The notes under the pieces: model-generated
What the model was told of the DNA's origin: nothing
Database searches by the model: none
What the model saw: the letters and a program-made list of their open reading frames with translations, nothing else
NCBI GenBank assembly: GCA_026545225.1
Contig: CM048846.1
Location: forward strand, 88,243,270-88,307,269
Origin: Cornus controversa
Lineage: Eukaryota; Streptophyta; Magnoliopsida; Cornales; Cornaceae
DNA length: 64,000 nt
Reading direction: 5' to 3'
Made by a program: the position numbers and the translations under genes
Shown: positions 10,956-22,960 of the stretch, piece after piece
Position numbering within the stretch: the first letter of the stretch is position 1
How the letters are laid out: every line of letters begins with the position of its first letter

Positions 10956-12689
10956 TGTGTCTGTTTCTGAATTTCAAAGTTTTCTCATTGTGTGGTAAAG
11001 GAAATTCCAATTCTTTGAAAGTTGGATTCAAATTGACTGTTAAAAAAAAAAATCATAGGTTGGGAGCCTCTTGAAGACTCCCTTTACAAAATGTCACCAG
11101 CCAACATTCATGGTTCATAGACATTGGTCCCGGACCTCCTGGTACTACCATAAGTAATGTTAATTCCCAGTTGGTGAATAATTTTGCCTTCTTGTGTTAG
11201 TTTGTGAGCCTTATCATTACTAAGAAGTAGAGAAACATTCACATAGATGTATAGCATTATTCAACTTACATTTTGCTTCTTTGGTACAGCTCTAGGATCA
11301 GGAATCGTGATTGAATCTATTATGGTGTTCTGTATTGGTATTCTACTTCTATATTTCACGTGCAAATGTGCAACTGTTCTTGTCATTGAAAAAAGGAACT
11401 GTGGTGTCCAGGACATTGAGCTCTCTAGGACTCAAAGTTCACGTAAACAAACTGTATATTTGTTCACCAATTGTTGCTTTTAAACTCTCAGCTATACAAA
11501 CACTACTACCGTTCTCGGCTACTGCTGCTGTTAATCCTCATTCTTGCATAAACCAGTATGTGATTTTATTTCCATTTTTTTTGTTCAGTTCTTCCTTTAT
11601 TTTTTGTTCAGAACCTTTTGGCATGATAATTTGGAAAGATTGTCTCAAAAGTGACAACATTATTTGATGATTAATACTTGAGCTGACTTCTTGTTTTGCA
11701 TGTTTTATTTATTTGTATGCAAGAATGACTACTTGTTTTTGCATGGTGACTCACTTCACCTATTGTTGCTTGAGCCCCTTCATGCTTAGCAATCAGCCTT
11801 CCAACTTCCGCCAGCGGTAACTATTCGAAAAGTTTAAAATCTTGCAGTATTTTGTGGTGATAACAGTAGAATGAAATGCTTACAGTATTTTTTCATCATT
11901 TAGAAAAAAATGTGGTACGAACTGATTATTGAAGTGTCTTGTCTTGCTAACGTGACAGTGCTGAGGCAGAAAGATAATTTTTGTCCGGTGCTCTTTCTCC
12001 AAGGATATGCAACTTAACAAATTTGCAGATTATATGAGTACCTCTCTCTCTCTCTATATATATATATATATTTATATATTATACACATACATACATATAT
12101 TTGCTGCTGCTTGTAATTTCTAAATGGGAATAGTTCTTATTGAAAGAGGTGTTTTGCAGGCTCTTACAAAGTAGCACCATTACAGGATCACTTCTGGCAA
12201 TGCATGGAAGGCTCTCAAAGCTTCACACACTCGATGAATTTAGAGCAGATTCAAATTGAAGCGAAACCCCACTTCTCACGAAGGGAGCTATCATATCTCT
12301 GGAACTCGAAATTGATACCAGAATTAATAATTTGATGTGGAATTATTATTATTATTTTTCTAATGGAAAAGCTACTTAGTTTTATGTAATAAATTTCATC
12401 CATAATGATATGGTTATGACAGTTTTGTAACCGGTAAATTTGACATTCTTTTGTTTAAAATGGTAAGAGTAAAATGAGCTACATCATTGGTATTTCTAAA
12501 TTTCTTGGAAACTGTCTTATTTTTTTTAGCAATCCATAGTTGATCTTTGCAGATTTCTTCCAATTTGTTTCATGCATGTTGCATTTGTCTCATTGAATTG
12601 TTGCCTCGAAACTTCCAAGTAAGACACAAGCGGAAGAAAAGCACCACAATTGCTACCTGATTTTAAATTTGAAAATAAAATAAAATAAA
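10956..12689. other. Intergenic region with one weak coding-like segment
   Basis: At 11430-11555 one plus-strand frame reads SPIVAFKLSAIQTLLPFSAT followed by AAVNPHS, which loosely recalls the conserved core of the small NUCLEAR FUSION DEFECTIVE 6-like plant proteins. The frame lacks the usual N-terminus and no convincing exon structure follows, so I do not call a gene. A CT/AT microsatellite lies near 12043-12080. The rest shows nothing recognisable. Confidence 0.3.
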
Positions 12690-12979
12690 ATTTACCGTCA
12701 GTTTTTTGTGAACCGCCGGTAAAAGTAACATATACCGGCGGTTTTTCTAAAATTAATTATCGGCGATTCATAGTAAACAGCCGGTAAAAATTAATTATTA
12801 TCGACACTTTAAAGGTATTTATCGGTGGATAAAACTGCGAGTTTAATTTCAGCGTTTGCAAAAAATTGTTGGTAATTATTACAGTTTAGAAAAATCGCCG
12901 GTGAATTGCCGGTAAATTTTTTTATTTTGAAAGTATTTTTTGGTGGTTTAAACTGCTAGTGATATAAAAAAAATCTTGT
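12690..12979. mobile_element. CACTA (En/Spm-like) transposon terminus
   Basis: Repeated subterminal words around ACCGCCGGTAAA occur in both orientations, for example at 12711, 12734, 12780 and 12897. They are followed by GCTAGTGAT and a terminal TCTTGTAG at about 12979. Plant CACTA elements typically end in TCTTGTAGTG with such subterminal repeats. Only one end is visible and the final TG is lost, so this is a remnant. Confidence 0.6.
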
Positions 12980-13201
12980 AGAAAAAGTCTCGGGCACAAA
13001 TACAACACCTACTTTCATGATAAAAACTTTCCTTTTTTTTCATTCCAAAGGTATCGCCAAATGTGCTGATAGCATATACATTTGGCGTGAAGAACTTTTA
13101 TTCAGAATAATCAACTAACATCAGAGATATTTTCATTGAATTTGTTGTCTCGAAACCGTTGGACGAATAGGTTGTGCTGACTTAGGAAAACACGAGGCAA
13201 A
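12980..13201. other. Spacer upstream of the P450 promoter
   Basis: No recognisable feature. Confidence 0.4.
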
Positions 13202-13371
13202 CATATATGGTACCTACAAGATTGGACTAAAGATTAAGATGACACTTCTTAGTTCTCTACCAACCACATACTATTTACACCTCTCTTCAGCATATATGGG
13301 ACCTACAAGATTGGACTAAAGATTAAGATGACACTCTCTCCCAACCACATACTATTTACACCTCTCTTCAG
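13202..13371 (+). promoter_or_regulatory. Tandemly duplicated proximal promoter of the P450 gene
   Basis: An 89-bp block (13202-13290) is repeated as an 81-bp block (13291-13371). Both open CATATATGG, share GACTAAAGATTAAGATGACA and close ACACCTCTCTTCAG. The second copy lacks 8 bases. The duplication ends 85 bases before the start codon. An AT-rich CCATATATTTTCC at about 13387 could be the TATA element. Confidence 0.7.
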
Positions 13372-13456
13372 TCTTCTATCTCCAACCCATATATTTTCCC
13401 ATTGATACCTCAAGAACTCTCTTCTACACTCAAAACTCAGTCACAAGAGGAAAAAC

Positions 13457-14988
13457 ATGTCTATTAATCTGTACTTGCTTGAGCCTCATGGAACTTTTCT
13501 GCACCTTCTCTCTCTCTTCTTCCTCTTCCTGGTCTCTCTCTTCCTTCTAAAACGATTCTTCATTCCTCAAACCAACACCAAAAATCTGCCACCAACCCCA
13601 CCAAAGCTCCCAATCATAGGTAACCTCCACCAATTAGGCCTCCACCCACACCGAACTCTCCAATCTCTGGCTCAACGCCACGGCCCGCTCATGCTGCTCC
13701 GTCTCGGCAACGTGCCTACTCTGGTGGTCTCCTCATCTGCCGCGGCTCGAGAGGTCATGAAAACCCATGATCTCATCTTCTCAAGCAGGCCCAACTCGAG
13801 CATCCCAAGAAGACTTCTTTATGATTACAAGGACCTGTCCTTGGCACCTTACGGCGAGTACTGGAGGCAGATGAGGAGCATATGTGTGTTGCAGCTTCTA
13901 AGCACGAAAAGGGTTCAGTCTTTTCGACGAGTGAGAGAAGAAGAGGCTGCTCTCTTGATTGAAAACATCAAACAGTCATGTAGTTCTGGTTCTTCTCCAA
14001 TTGATTTGACCGAGTTTCTCGCTTCCCTTATGAATGATGTGATTTGCAGGGTTGCTTTTGGAAAAAAGTATAATGAAGGTGAAGATCGTAAGAAGTTTAA
14101 AGTGTTGTTGGAAGAGTTTGGGGCTTTGTTGGGTGTTTTTAATGTTGGGGACTTCATTCCATGGCTTGGTTGGGTGAACTATGTTACTGGTTTGAATGCA
14201 AGAGTTGAAAGGAACTTCAGAGAATTTGATGGTTTCATAGATGGAGTTGTGGATGATCATATGGCCAGCAAAAGTGGTGGTAAAGGGGAAGATCAAATGG
14301 ACTTGGTGGATGTCCTGCTTGACATTCAGAAGAATAGTATTGATGGTGCCTCCATGGGTAGAGACAATATCAAAGCCATTATCTTGGTAAGGATAGCAAT
14401 TTTATTTTCATTTCATTTCTCTTGCTGTTGTACTTTAATGCTCCTGTTAGATTGATGACATGATATTAGTGATTCATTAAATACTCTCAGGTAATTAAAA
14501 AAATCTACAATACATTCAGTATAAATATATTGGTTGGATGAATTTAAATCTCGTATGTCCTATGTGGACGATCCAAATTTATCAGATAAATTTAAATTGT
14601 AAACTTATGATTCTTTATACGACATATCGTAAACATTAACCACGCAATGATTATTTATGTGACAAGATATATATAATTGGTTGATGGGAGTGATGATATG
14701 GTATTGGACGAAAGTCTTTCTCATGTGTGAGAAGGGGATTTTTTTAGCACTTGCTGATGTGATTTTCCAACCATCTTATCTAGGAGAAAGAAATGTAATA
14801 TAATTGATAGGAAAAAGTTATTCCACTTAGAAGTTTGTCCAATATATCACACGAAGTGGTTGTATGTCCCTTGAAATTGATTTGTGTCTAGCCAATAATA
14901 GGGAATAATAGACTGAAATGAAAGCAACACCTTCATTGTGACCACAATTGCATTCTCTCTCTCTACCAACTATAATCCTTTCTCCCAA

Positions 14989-15036
<48 letters not shown>

Positions 15037-15734
15037 TTTGAATTTAAAACTAATTTTTCTATAAGGTCAATATAATAAATTTTCATACTTAATTAAGAGG
15101 CATTAGCGTGTACTTACACAGGAGAGGTAAGTGTAGTTTTTCAAAACTTAATTTTTCAAAGGAAAGTTCGTGTACTTTTTTCTATCCAGAGAAGTAGTGT
15201 AATTATTCCATTTAACTATAAAAAGATTACAATAAAATATGTCCCTCATATATATATAGTATAATACTAATTTCTATTCAAATTCTTTCATCTCAAATTC
15301 ATTCATTTATTGAAATGAACCTACATTTGATTTTGCATACAATGGTTGTTCTCTACCTTGATGGAACATTGAACTCATCAAGAATGTTAAAAATTCTTGG
15401 AGTAAGAAACTTCAAATTCATATACAATTAACAGATATATTCCCTTTATTATGGAGTGTCCTGTTCGTAGGTCAATCCTCTGTAATTTAGAACCATAAGT
15501 GAAGTGAATGGTTTAGATTGCTCTGTTGATTAAGTGGTCTGGAGGTCTTCTAAAAGAAATTACTTATGACCCTTCAAAGTCGAATGAAACATTTTACTCT
15601 TACTTTTAAAACAGTTTACTCTTACTTTTAAAAGTTCAAATCTAGTAAAAAAAGTGTTAATTATTATTGTAATTCTTCCAACAACATATTAGTAGATTCA
15701 TATATATGTATATATATATATATACACATATATG

Positions 15735-15770
<36 letters not shown>

Positions 15771-16548
15771 AATATATTATTTGATATGCATTCAGAAGAA
15801 TACTTGTCACTTGATAACCTCATTTATCAACAATATATTGTTCTTCTCATATCATTTATAGACATGGAGGAATTTTTTTTTATAGACATGCTCTTAAAAA
15901 TATACATTAAAAATGCACCGACTGTTGCAGGATATGTTTGCTGCTGGGAGTGATACCACCTACACAGTTCTAGAATGGGCAATGACAGAGTTGCTAAGAC
16001 ACCCTGAAGTCATGAAGAAAGTTCAGGAGGAGGTCAGAGGAATTGCCGGTGGTGAAGGTGAAGGAGACATAACAGAGGATGATCTTGAAAAATTGCAGTA
16101 CTTGAAAGCAGTAATCAAGGAGACAATGCGACTACACCCTCCGGTTCCATTACTAATCCCCCGAGAATCGATTCAGGATGTCAAAGTACTGGGCTACGAC
16201 ATTCCAGCGAAAACAAGAGTGTTTGTCAATGCCTGGGCAATTGGGAGAGACCCTGTGACATGGGAAGAGCCTGATGAATTTAGGCCAGAGAGGTTCTTGG
16301 ATACTTGTATAGATTTTAAAGGGCATGACTTTGAGTTGATTCCTTTTGGAGCTGGAAGGAGGGGTTGTCCAGGAACTGCATTTGCTGTTGCCAATATTGA
16401 GCTTGTATTAGCTAGTCTTATGCACAGGTTTGATTGGGCATTGCCTAATGAAGCTAGAGGGGAGGCTTTGGATGTCACTGAAGCTACTGGGGTAACCATC
16501 CATAGAAAGTCTCCCCTTCTTCTTGTGGCAATTCCTCACTCTTTTTAG
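13457..16548 (+). CDS. Cytochrome P450, CYP71A-like, two exons
   Basis: A haem-thiolate monooxygenase anchored in the ER membrane; CYP71 members hydroxylate terpenoids and other specialised metabolites, and the substrate cannot be read here. Exon 1 is 13457-14386, a phase-0 GT-AG intron is 14387-15930 and exon 2 is 15931-16548, giving 515 codons, a normal length. In order: hydrophobic anchor (about 16-32), proline hinge [12 protein letters not shown] (45-56), C-helix WRQMR (136-140), I-helix AGSDTT (315-320, opening exon 2 as in most CYP71 genes), ExxR KETMR (373-377), PERF (429-432) and haem loop [10 protein letters not shown] (449-458) with Cys456. The stop is TAG at 16546. The intron holds AT microsatellites near 15000 and 15700-15775. 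No disruption was seen. CYP71A fits [20 protein letters not shown], but the subfamily is an inference. Confidence 0.95.
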
Positions 16549-16950
16549 GCTGAGGATTGTAATGGTCCACACTAAGTCACATAATTCTTTTAAATGCGTG
16601 CCGCTCTCATGCTTTGTGCTTCGCACTCTCTGTGTATGATGCTTTCGCGCTCCAGATCTAACACTCGCTCTGGCTCCGGCTCCCGCTCTGTGTGACCTAG
16701 GGTCCACATTTATAGTTGAATGTGAAATTGTGGTCTGTGTTACTAATACTAAAATGGAGCATGTCTGAATTTTTATTAGCCTGCTTCATTAGTTGTCCAA
16801 CAATGAAAAAAGAGTGGAGAAAATAAAATTATGGCTTCATAAAAACCTATTGAAAGTGCTATTTGAACAAGTCTAAAAAGGAGGAATTAGTGTACATAGG
16901 ATAAAAAAAGTCCAGGTAAGAGAGCAAATAGAGGACTTATTGATGGTAAG
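16549..16950. other. P450 3' flank
   Basis: Holds the presumed 3' untranslated region and a CT-rich stretch at 16610-16690. No other gene is visible. It ends with the 9-bp duplicated target of the next element. Confidence 0.5.
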
Positions 16951-17748
16951 CTAAGAAGCATGGACACGGACACGGGTACGACACGATACGGATACAGCGA
17001 CACGACAAATTTCAAAAAAACAGGACACGACACGGCGGGGATACGGCTATGAAATAATATATTAATATATATTCAACAAGTTAACCAATATCCACAATAC
17101 CATAAATCTAACAATAAAAAAATAATAAATCATACAAATACTTCAATTTATTATCAAACAATTAATGTATTTTCAAAAAGGATGTTCATTATATTAAAAC
17201 CCACTACTAGAATCTTGCATATTATTCATTTTTCTAATAACAAACAAATAAATTTAAATACAAAATACCAAATAAACCAACATTACTTTATGTTAAATAA
17301 AGTTCTATTGGCTTTTTTATTTTTTTGTTTCTAAATTTATTATTTAGCAAATTTATCTAACTATTTTTTATTTTTAAATTTTTTTATTTTAGAAAATACT
17401 ATATTTATATAGAAAAAGGCATAATAGTCATATTAAATGGTATATATGTCATTATAGTTATTTCAAGGGGTCAAGATGTCAACTTTTAAAAGATGAGGGA
17501 CTGAAATGCTCAAAAAAATAGTTCAAAGGGGTCTTTTTGTAACTTTAGAAAAGTTCAGGGGTTTTTTTGTACTTTTAAAAATTACAAAATGTACCCCGTC
17601 ATGTCCCCCATGTGTCCTTGCCGTGTCCTAAAAAAAAATTCCAGGACACTTCTAAGAAGTGTCCGACACGTGTTCGAGGAGTGTCTGAGAAGTGTCCGAG
17701 TGTCCGACACGGGCACGACACCCCTATACGAAGTGTCCGTGCTTTCTA
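16951..17748. mobile_element. MULE-type MITE with 9-bp target duplication
   Basis: A 798-bp AT-rich element without coding capacity. The left end CTAAGAAGCATGGACACGG and the inverse of the right end, TAGAAAGCACGGACAC, form imperfect terminal repeats, and GACACGG-type words are repeated inside both ends. It is flanked by GATGGTAAG at 16942-16950 and 17749-17757. A 9-bp duplication is the hallmark of Mutator-like elements, so the class follows from that plus the long GC-rich ends. Confidence 0.7.
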
Positions 17749-17757
17749 GATGGTAAG

Positions 17758-18801
17758 TAACTATTTATTATTATCATTAAAAATAGTAAACATGCTAATA
17801 TATTTTTCGATAATTAATCGCGCTAATATTTGCAAGGTTGTAACTATAAGAAATTTGGTAAGCAAATTTGTTTGGAGAAGAGAGAGAAAAAGAATAAAAA
17901 GAAAAGAAGAAAGTTTGTTCTATTGGTGTAAAGTCAGTCGCAATCAATGATACATAAATTGGGTCGCGGGTGGACTTCACCTCAACAGTATCTTTTGGAA
18001 GAACAACAACTAGTTGTATGAATAATGAGTCCATCTAGGGCTTACATTTTGGAATCCAAGTGCCTAGTAGTGCACTTACTGAAGATCCATCCGTCGAACT
18101 TCATGCTCTATCACCGCAAAGGCCCACCATGCATGCACTCCATTTGACACCTACCATTAGAGCACCACTATGAAGGTCCACCATAGCAGTTCCCTGTCTG
18201 GAACCGAGCACTGCAGCCATCGAACCATCATTCATTGCAGCCACCATGTTACTCCAAAAGCTTAATGACTTTAGGCAATGTGAAATAAGATTTTGCATTC
18301 ACACGCTTTTAAAAGATAGTTGAATGCAAGGAGGCAACTGTAAAGAGGTGGTATTAAGCATATATTAATAGGGACACACGAAGGCATGAGGAGCGTTAAG
18401 GGGCAACCTTCCCTCATAAATATAGTCTTTTAGGTGATGAAAAGTGGGTTGTTGTGGCATGGTGGCTTAAGAGAAGGGTTCGTTAGCCGTACCCGCAGAC
18501 TGACCAGAAGGAATAATGGACTGGACACATGATGTTAGCATGATGTCATGATAGTTGTCAAGGATTTATGCCAGGAGCTCTATAAATACCGGTCCACTTG
18601 TGGCACAAGAAGACATTCTGACAGATAATGGAGGAGCCCTTCCCAGTCTTATATTCCTTTTGCCTTCTCTCTCTCCCAATCCATCGTCACCTCCTAATCT
18701 CCTATCATTGTTTTCTAGCCCAGCCTTGAGTGTGAGTCATTCCTCTAGCACTATCCAACTCTACTATTTGCAACTACGACATTGCAACTGGCACGTAAGT
18801 T
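17758..18801. other. Spacer preceding the Tat-like element
   Basis: No supported gene. A TATA-like CTCTATAAATACC occurs at about 18580 and could belong to an older LTR. Short frames here (for example minus 18101-18298) have no family features. Confidence 0.35.
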
Positions 18802-19140
18802 GATGGGGGTGTTTGACTCCTAATATGAAACGTATGACGTGAAAAAGAAGAATGTTTTGACCAAGACTGGTTATCTCCAAGTGGGAAAGGGAAGCTAAAG
18901 AGACAGGGTTTTACTAGGACACATCCTCACTTGGTCACTATAAATATAGGATGGTCCATATACCAAGGTACACAATTAATACCATTTGAGTTCCTTCACA
19001 GCTTTAAAAACCCTTCCAATTTCTGACTTGATCGTTGGAGCATAGTCGGCCAGCACCGCGCCGGTGCCCTCTCGATTACCATTCTCTTATCCTTTTTTAC
19101 AGGTTTGTGTTTGACCAGTTCGGGGTGGATTTTTGCTTCA
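18802..19140 (+). repeat. Probable 5' LTR of the Tat-like element F (left limit uncertain)
   Basis: The right end (TTGCTTCA at 19133-19140) lies just before a gypsy primer site. A TATA element CTATAAATATA is near 18940. The left end is a guess at TGATGGGGGTGTTTG; the second LTR that would confirm it is not in the window. Confidence 0.4.
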
Positions 19141-19145
19141 TTAGT

Positions 19146-19163
19146 TGGTGCCGTCTGTGGGAA
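19146..19163 (+). promoter_or_regulatory. Primer-binding site of element F
   Basis: TGGTGCCGTCTGTGGGAA follows the LTR end after five bases. TGG-GCCGTCTGTGGGAA is the usual priming context of Tat/Retand-type gypsy elements. Confidence 0.7.
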
Positions 19164-19248
19164 TCAATCACAAACTTGATTGTTCTACACGAATTATATA
19201 CGAAGCATGATGCACCTACGATCTGGGTTAGAGACTACGGCCGTACAA

Positions 19249-19400
19249 GACCCTTCTGCGTAGGGCCCTTCTGCCGGCCACAATCCTACAGCGCAAGACC
19301 TTCTTGCCGGCCACAATCCTCCAGCATAGGACCTTCCTGCCGGTCACAATCCTCCAATCGCATAGGATCCTCCTGTCAGGCATAACCTTCCTGGCGGACA
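19249..19400. repeat. Short GC-rich tandem repeat in the leader of element F
   Basis: About four units of roughly 36-40 bases built on CTTCTGCCGGCCACAATCCT. They lie between primer site and gag and are probably untranslated. Confidence 0.6.
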
Positions 19401-20117
19401 GGGCCCGCTTACCGCCCCTGATCTTCCCGGCTGCAATGTGCCAGCAAGATAGGGACGTATGCAACCCCTTGGACAGATAGACTTCCCTGGGGCACACCCT
19501 GAAATCCCAAATGACCAGGGATGGATCACAGCGTTGGAATGCCAGGTCCGGAACTTGAATCAAAGTCTGGCCCAGATACTCCAATAAAATGCCACAATTC
19601 TGCAGCGCCTCCCTCCTGTGGCACCAGTACCATCGCTGGGTCACCTTAGGCCTGTTGATCCTGAAGGGGATGATGTTAAGCGAGACAGTGAAGTCCCAAC
19701 GGACGACGCAGCTCAGAGCCGAGTAAGAGGTGGGACGAACCCCAGTCACTTAGTCCCACTCGAAAAGAACCAACCCCATGGAGACTCAGGGCACCCAGGG
19801 GAAACTACCTATTATGACTTGGAGATGTAGGACCTTAGAGCTAGGGTAAAAAGCATGGCCCATGCCATAAGGGGGAAGGGCCCTGCTACAGTAAAGGATC
19901 TGGTCTAGCAAACCAACTTCCCTTTCTTCGAGGGGATAATGAACTGTCCTTTGCCCAATAAGTTTAAGATGCCCACCTTTGAAAGCTTCGATGGGACCAA
20001 GGATTCGCTAGATCATCTGGAGACCTACAAGGCTCTGATGCACCTCCAAGGGATACCGGATAAAATCCTATGTAGAGCTTTTCCTACTACATTGAAGGGT
20101 TCTGCCCAGTCATGGTT

Positions 20118-21328
20118 TGTAGTAACCCTTGTGGACGGGTGTGAGTGGGCGGGTGCGAAGATAGACACTGGGCTAAGCTACCACACTGACAGGGTACAGG
20201 GTGCTCAATCCCACATCGCCTGGGTGTGGAAAAGGGGATGTGCTTATATGTAGTATGTTCTCTTCAAATGGTATGATGCCTTTTGGGGTAAAACCCAAGT
20301 ACAAAACCGTGCGGGCTGGGCCCAAAGCGGACAATATCATACCATGTGTTGGAGTGGGGTATTACAGTTTGTATCAGAGCCTGAACCCAACTGGAAGTGT
20401 GCTGACGAGGACGTCGGGTCTCGTAGGGGGGTGGATTATAGTAACCCTTGTGGACGGGTGTGAGTGGGCAGGTGCGAAGATAGACACTGAGTTAAACTAC
20501 CACACTGATAGGGTACAGGGTGCTCAATCCCACATCGCCTGGGTATGAAAAAGGGGATGTGCTTATATATAGTATGTTCTCTTCAAATGGTATGAGGCCT
20601 TTTGGGATAAAACCCAAGTACAAAACTGTGCGGGCTGGGCCCAAAGCGGATAATATCATACCATGTGTTGGAGTGGGGTATTACAGTTGGTATCAGAGCC
20701 TGAACCCAGCCGAAAGTGTGCCGACGAGGATGTCGGGCCTCATAGGGGGGTGGATTGTAGTAACCCTTGTGGACGGGTGTGAGTGGGCGGGTACGAAGAC
20801 AGACACTAGGCTGAGCTATCACACTGACAGGGTACAGGGTGCTAAATCCAACATCACCTGGGTGTGGAGAAGAGAAGGGGATGTGCTTATATATAGTGTA
20901 TTTTCTTCATATGGTATGAGGCATTTTGGGGTAAAATCCAAGAGCAAAACCATGCGGGCTCAGGCCTAAAGTGGATAATATCATACCATGTGTTGGAGCG
21001 GAGTATTACAGTTGGTATCAGAGCCTGAACCCAGCCGAAAGTGTGCCGACGAGGACGTCGGGCCTGGTAGGGGGTGGATTGTAGTAACCCTTGTGGACGG
21101 GTGTGAGTGGGCGGGTGCGAAGATAGACACTGGGCTGAGCTACCACACTGACAGGGTACAGGGTGCTCAATCCCACATCGCCTGGGTGTGGAAAAGGAGA
21201 TGTGCTTATATGTAGTATATTCTCTTCAAATGGTATGAGGCCTTTTGGGGTAAAATCCAAGTACAAAACTGTGCGGGCTGGGCCCAAAGGGGACAATATC
21301 ATACCATATGTTGGAGCAGGGTATTACA
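20118..21328 (+). mobile_element. TRIM array with four LTRs inside gag of element F
   Basis: Same family as 8584-9473. LTRs are at 20118-20366, 20437-20685, 20756-21010 and 21080-21328 (249, 249, 255 and 249 bp), with interiors of 70, 70 and 69 bp. Each interior has the TGGTATCAGAGCC primer site (first copy TTGTATCAGAGCC) and an AGGGGG-type purine tract. The 5 bases on the left are TGGTT and on the right GGGTT, a target duplication with one change. The host frame resumes as SWFNNMK when array and one copy are removed. Open frames running through the array are by-products of its regular spacing. Confidence 0.92.
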
Positions 21329-22960
21329 GGGTTTAACAACATGAAGCCGACATTTGTACGTTCCTTCAAAGAACTAAGACAATTGTTCGTAGGCAATTTT
21401 ATTGCCGCCCGAAGGCACAGAAAGTTCGCCACCTATCTCCTGAACGTAAGACAGACTAAGGGGGAGTCATTGCGAGACTACATTTGAAATACTCCCTAGA
21501 AAATTACGCGCATGAGGTGGCCAGTCTCATACATAAAACCTGAGAGATACATACAACTGGTAGCAACAAGTATAGAATACAAAAGATATAATGAACAATT
21601 TTCTAAAAGCAGAATAGAAAGTTCCTCTGAATTAAAATAACCGCTAACTAAACAAGTATATGTCCGGTAATACAATTTGGAAGTCTTGTAACCTAAGGAC
21701 CCTTTAACCAGAATGAACAAAATTTTTTTTAATTCTAAAATTAATACCAACAATCAAAGTCTCAAAAGTTCATAGTATGACTCTTGAAGAAGATAAGTTC
21801 CTACCCTGTAACTGATGAGATGAGACGTCTGCTACAACCAAACCCTAAAACTCTATCCTCGCAGTGGAACCTGTCTGAAACCTGAAATATCAACAAAGTG
21901 AGTTAAACCCACGAGCAAGTTCTATCTACTACATCCCAATCAGAGAACCAATATACATACCCTTAGTATAAGGGAAACAAAATAAATTCATAGATTTAAC
22001 ATACAAGTTATTCTTTTATCCAGTTTCATGTTTCCAAAACAACAGTCATTATTTATAATATTCCACCCAAACCCTTATTATGCAAAAGTGAACACATTCC
22101 TTAAGTTTAGCAGAAATAAACATAACATGAAATACTATCAAGTTTAAGCAATCCTAACATATCACTATTTTATCCTTTGATACCTTAATAGGTATAGGTA
22201 TATACATACTGGTCATTCCCTACCTAATTCATGTTTTCATAAATCAAAATTATCTTATACGTTGCCCCAACAAACTTTTATCATTCAACAATGAACACAT
22301 TCTTTAAGTTCAAAGTAAAGAAACATATGCATGCATTTTATTAAATCTAGGCAATCATAACAAAGCAAATATAATGTATAGATACCTTATTAGGTATGGG
22401 CGATCCTGACACGCTGGACAATCCTGACATGCCAAAATAAAATGCATAGATACCTTATTAGGTATGGGCGATCCTAACACGTCGGGCAATCCTTACATGC
22501 CAAACTAAAATGTATAGATGCATTCCCCATATGAAACATAAAATAAACAAGGTGCATTATGATTTTAATTTGCACAAACAAAGTAATTCAAAGTATCCGA
22601 TATGAAATTATCACTATAAGACAAATCATTCACAAGTAAAGTATAATCAAGTATTTAATAAGCATTTATATCCTTAAAGAAAAATACATTCAAGTAAATC
22701 AAATAACACAATTTAAGCTCTTTAGAAGCAAACACCCAATCCAACCCCAATGCACTCAAATCTACAAGGGAGTCTAAACCTAACTCTTCTCTAGGTTTCT
22801 GGGCCTATTCTACTTCTAAGAACCCTATTAAATCATTCTGGAATTTTCTAGAATTTTTGAAAATTTAAAAAAATATTTTTCTAGCAAAAAGAAAATAAAA
22901 CATAATTCGAGGCATACGTTTACAACCAACACAATCACAAGGGAGACCCATCTTCACATG

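Noticed and set aside
11247..11667. Two overlapping plus-strand frames with a hydrophobic stretch and an NFD6-like core
   Set aside because: The resemblance is short, the frame lacks a proper start, and no partner exons were found; kept only as a note in the region entry.
15732..15953. 73-codon frame in the P450 intron
   Set aside because: Starts in an AT microsatellite and runs into exon 2 out of the P450 frame.
18101..18298. 65-codon minus-strand frame
   Set aside because: No homology-like features, and flanked by non-coding DNA.
19228..19749. 173-codon minus-strand frame
   Set aside because: Antisense to leader repeats and gag N-terminus of element F; repeats explain its length.
20201..20969. 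Frames of 115-149 codons across the second TRIM array
   Set aside because: Same reason: they encode repeated copies of LTR sequence.
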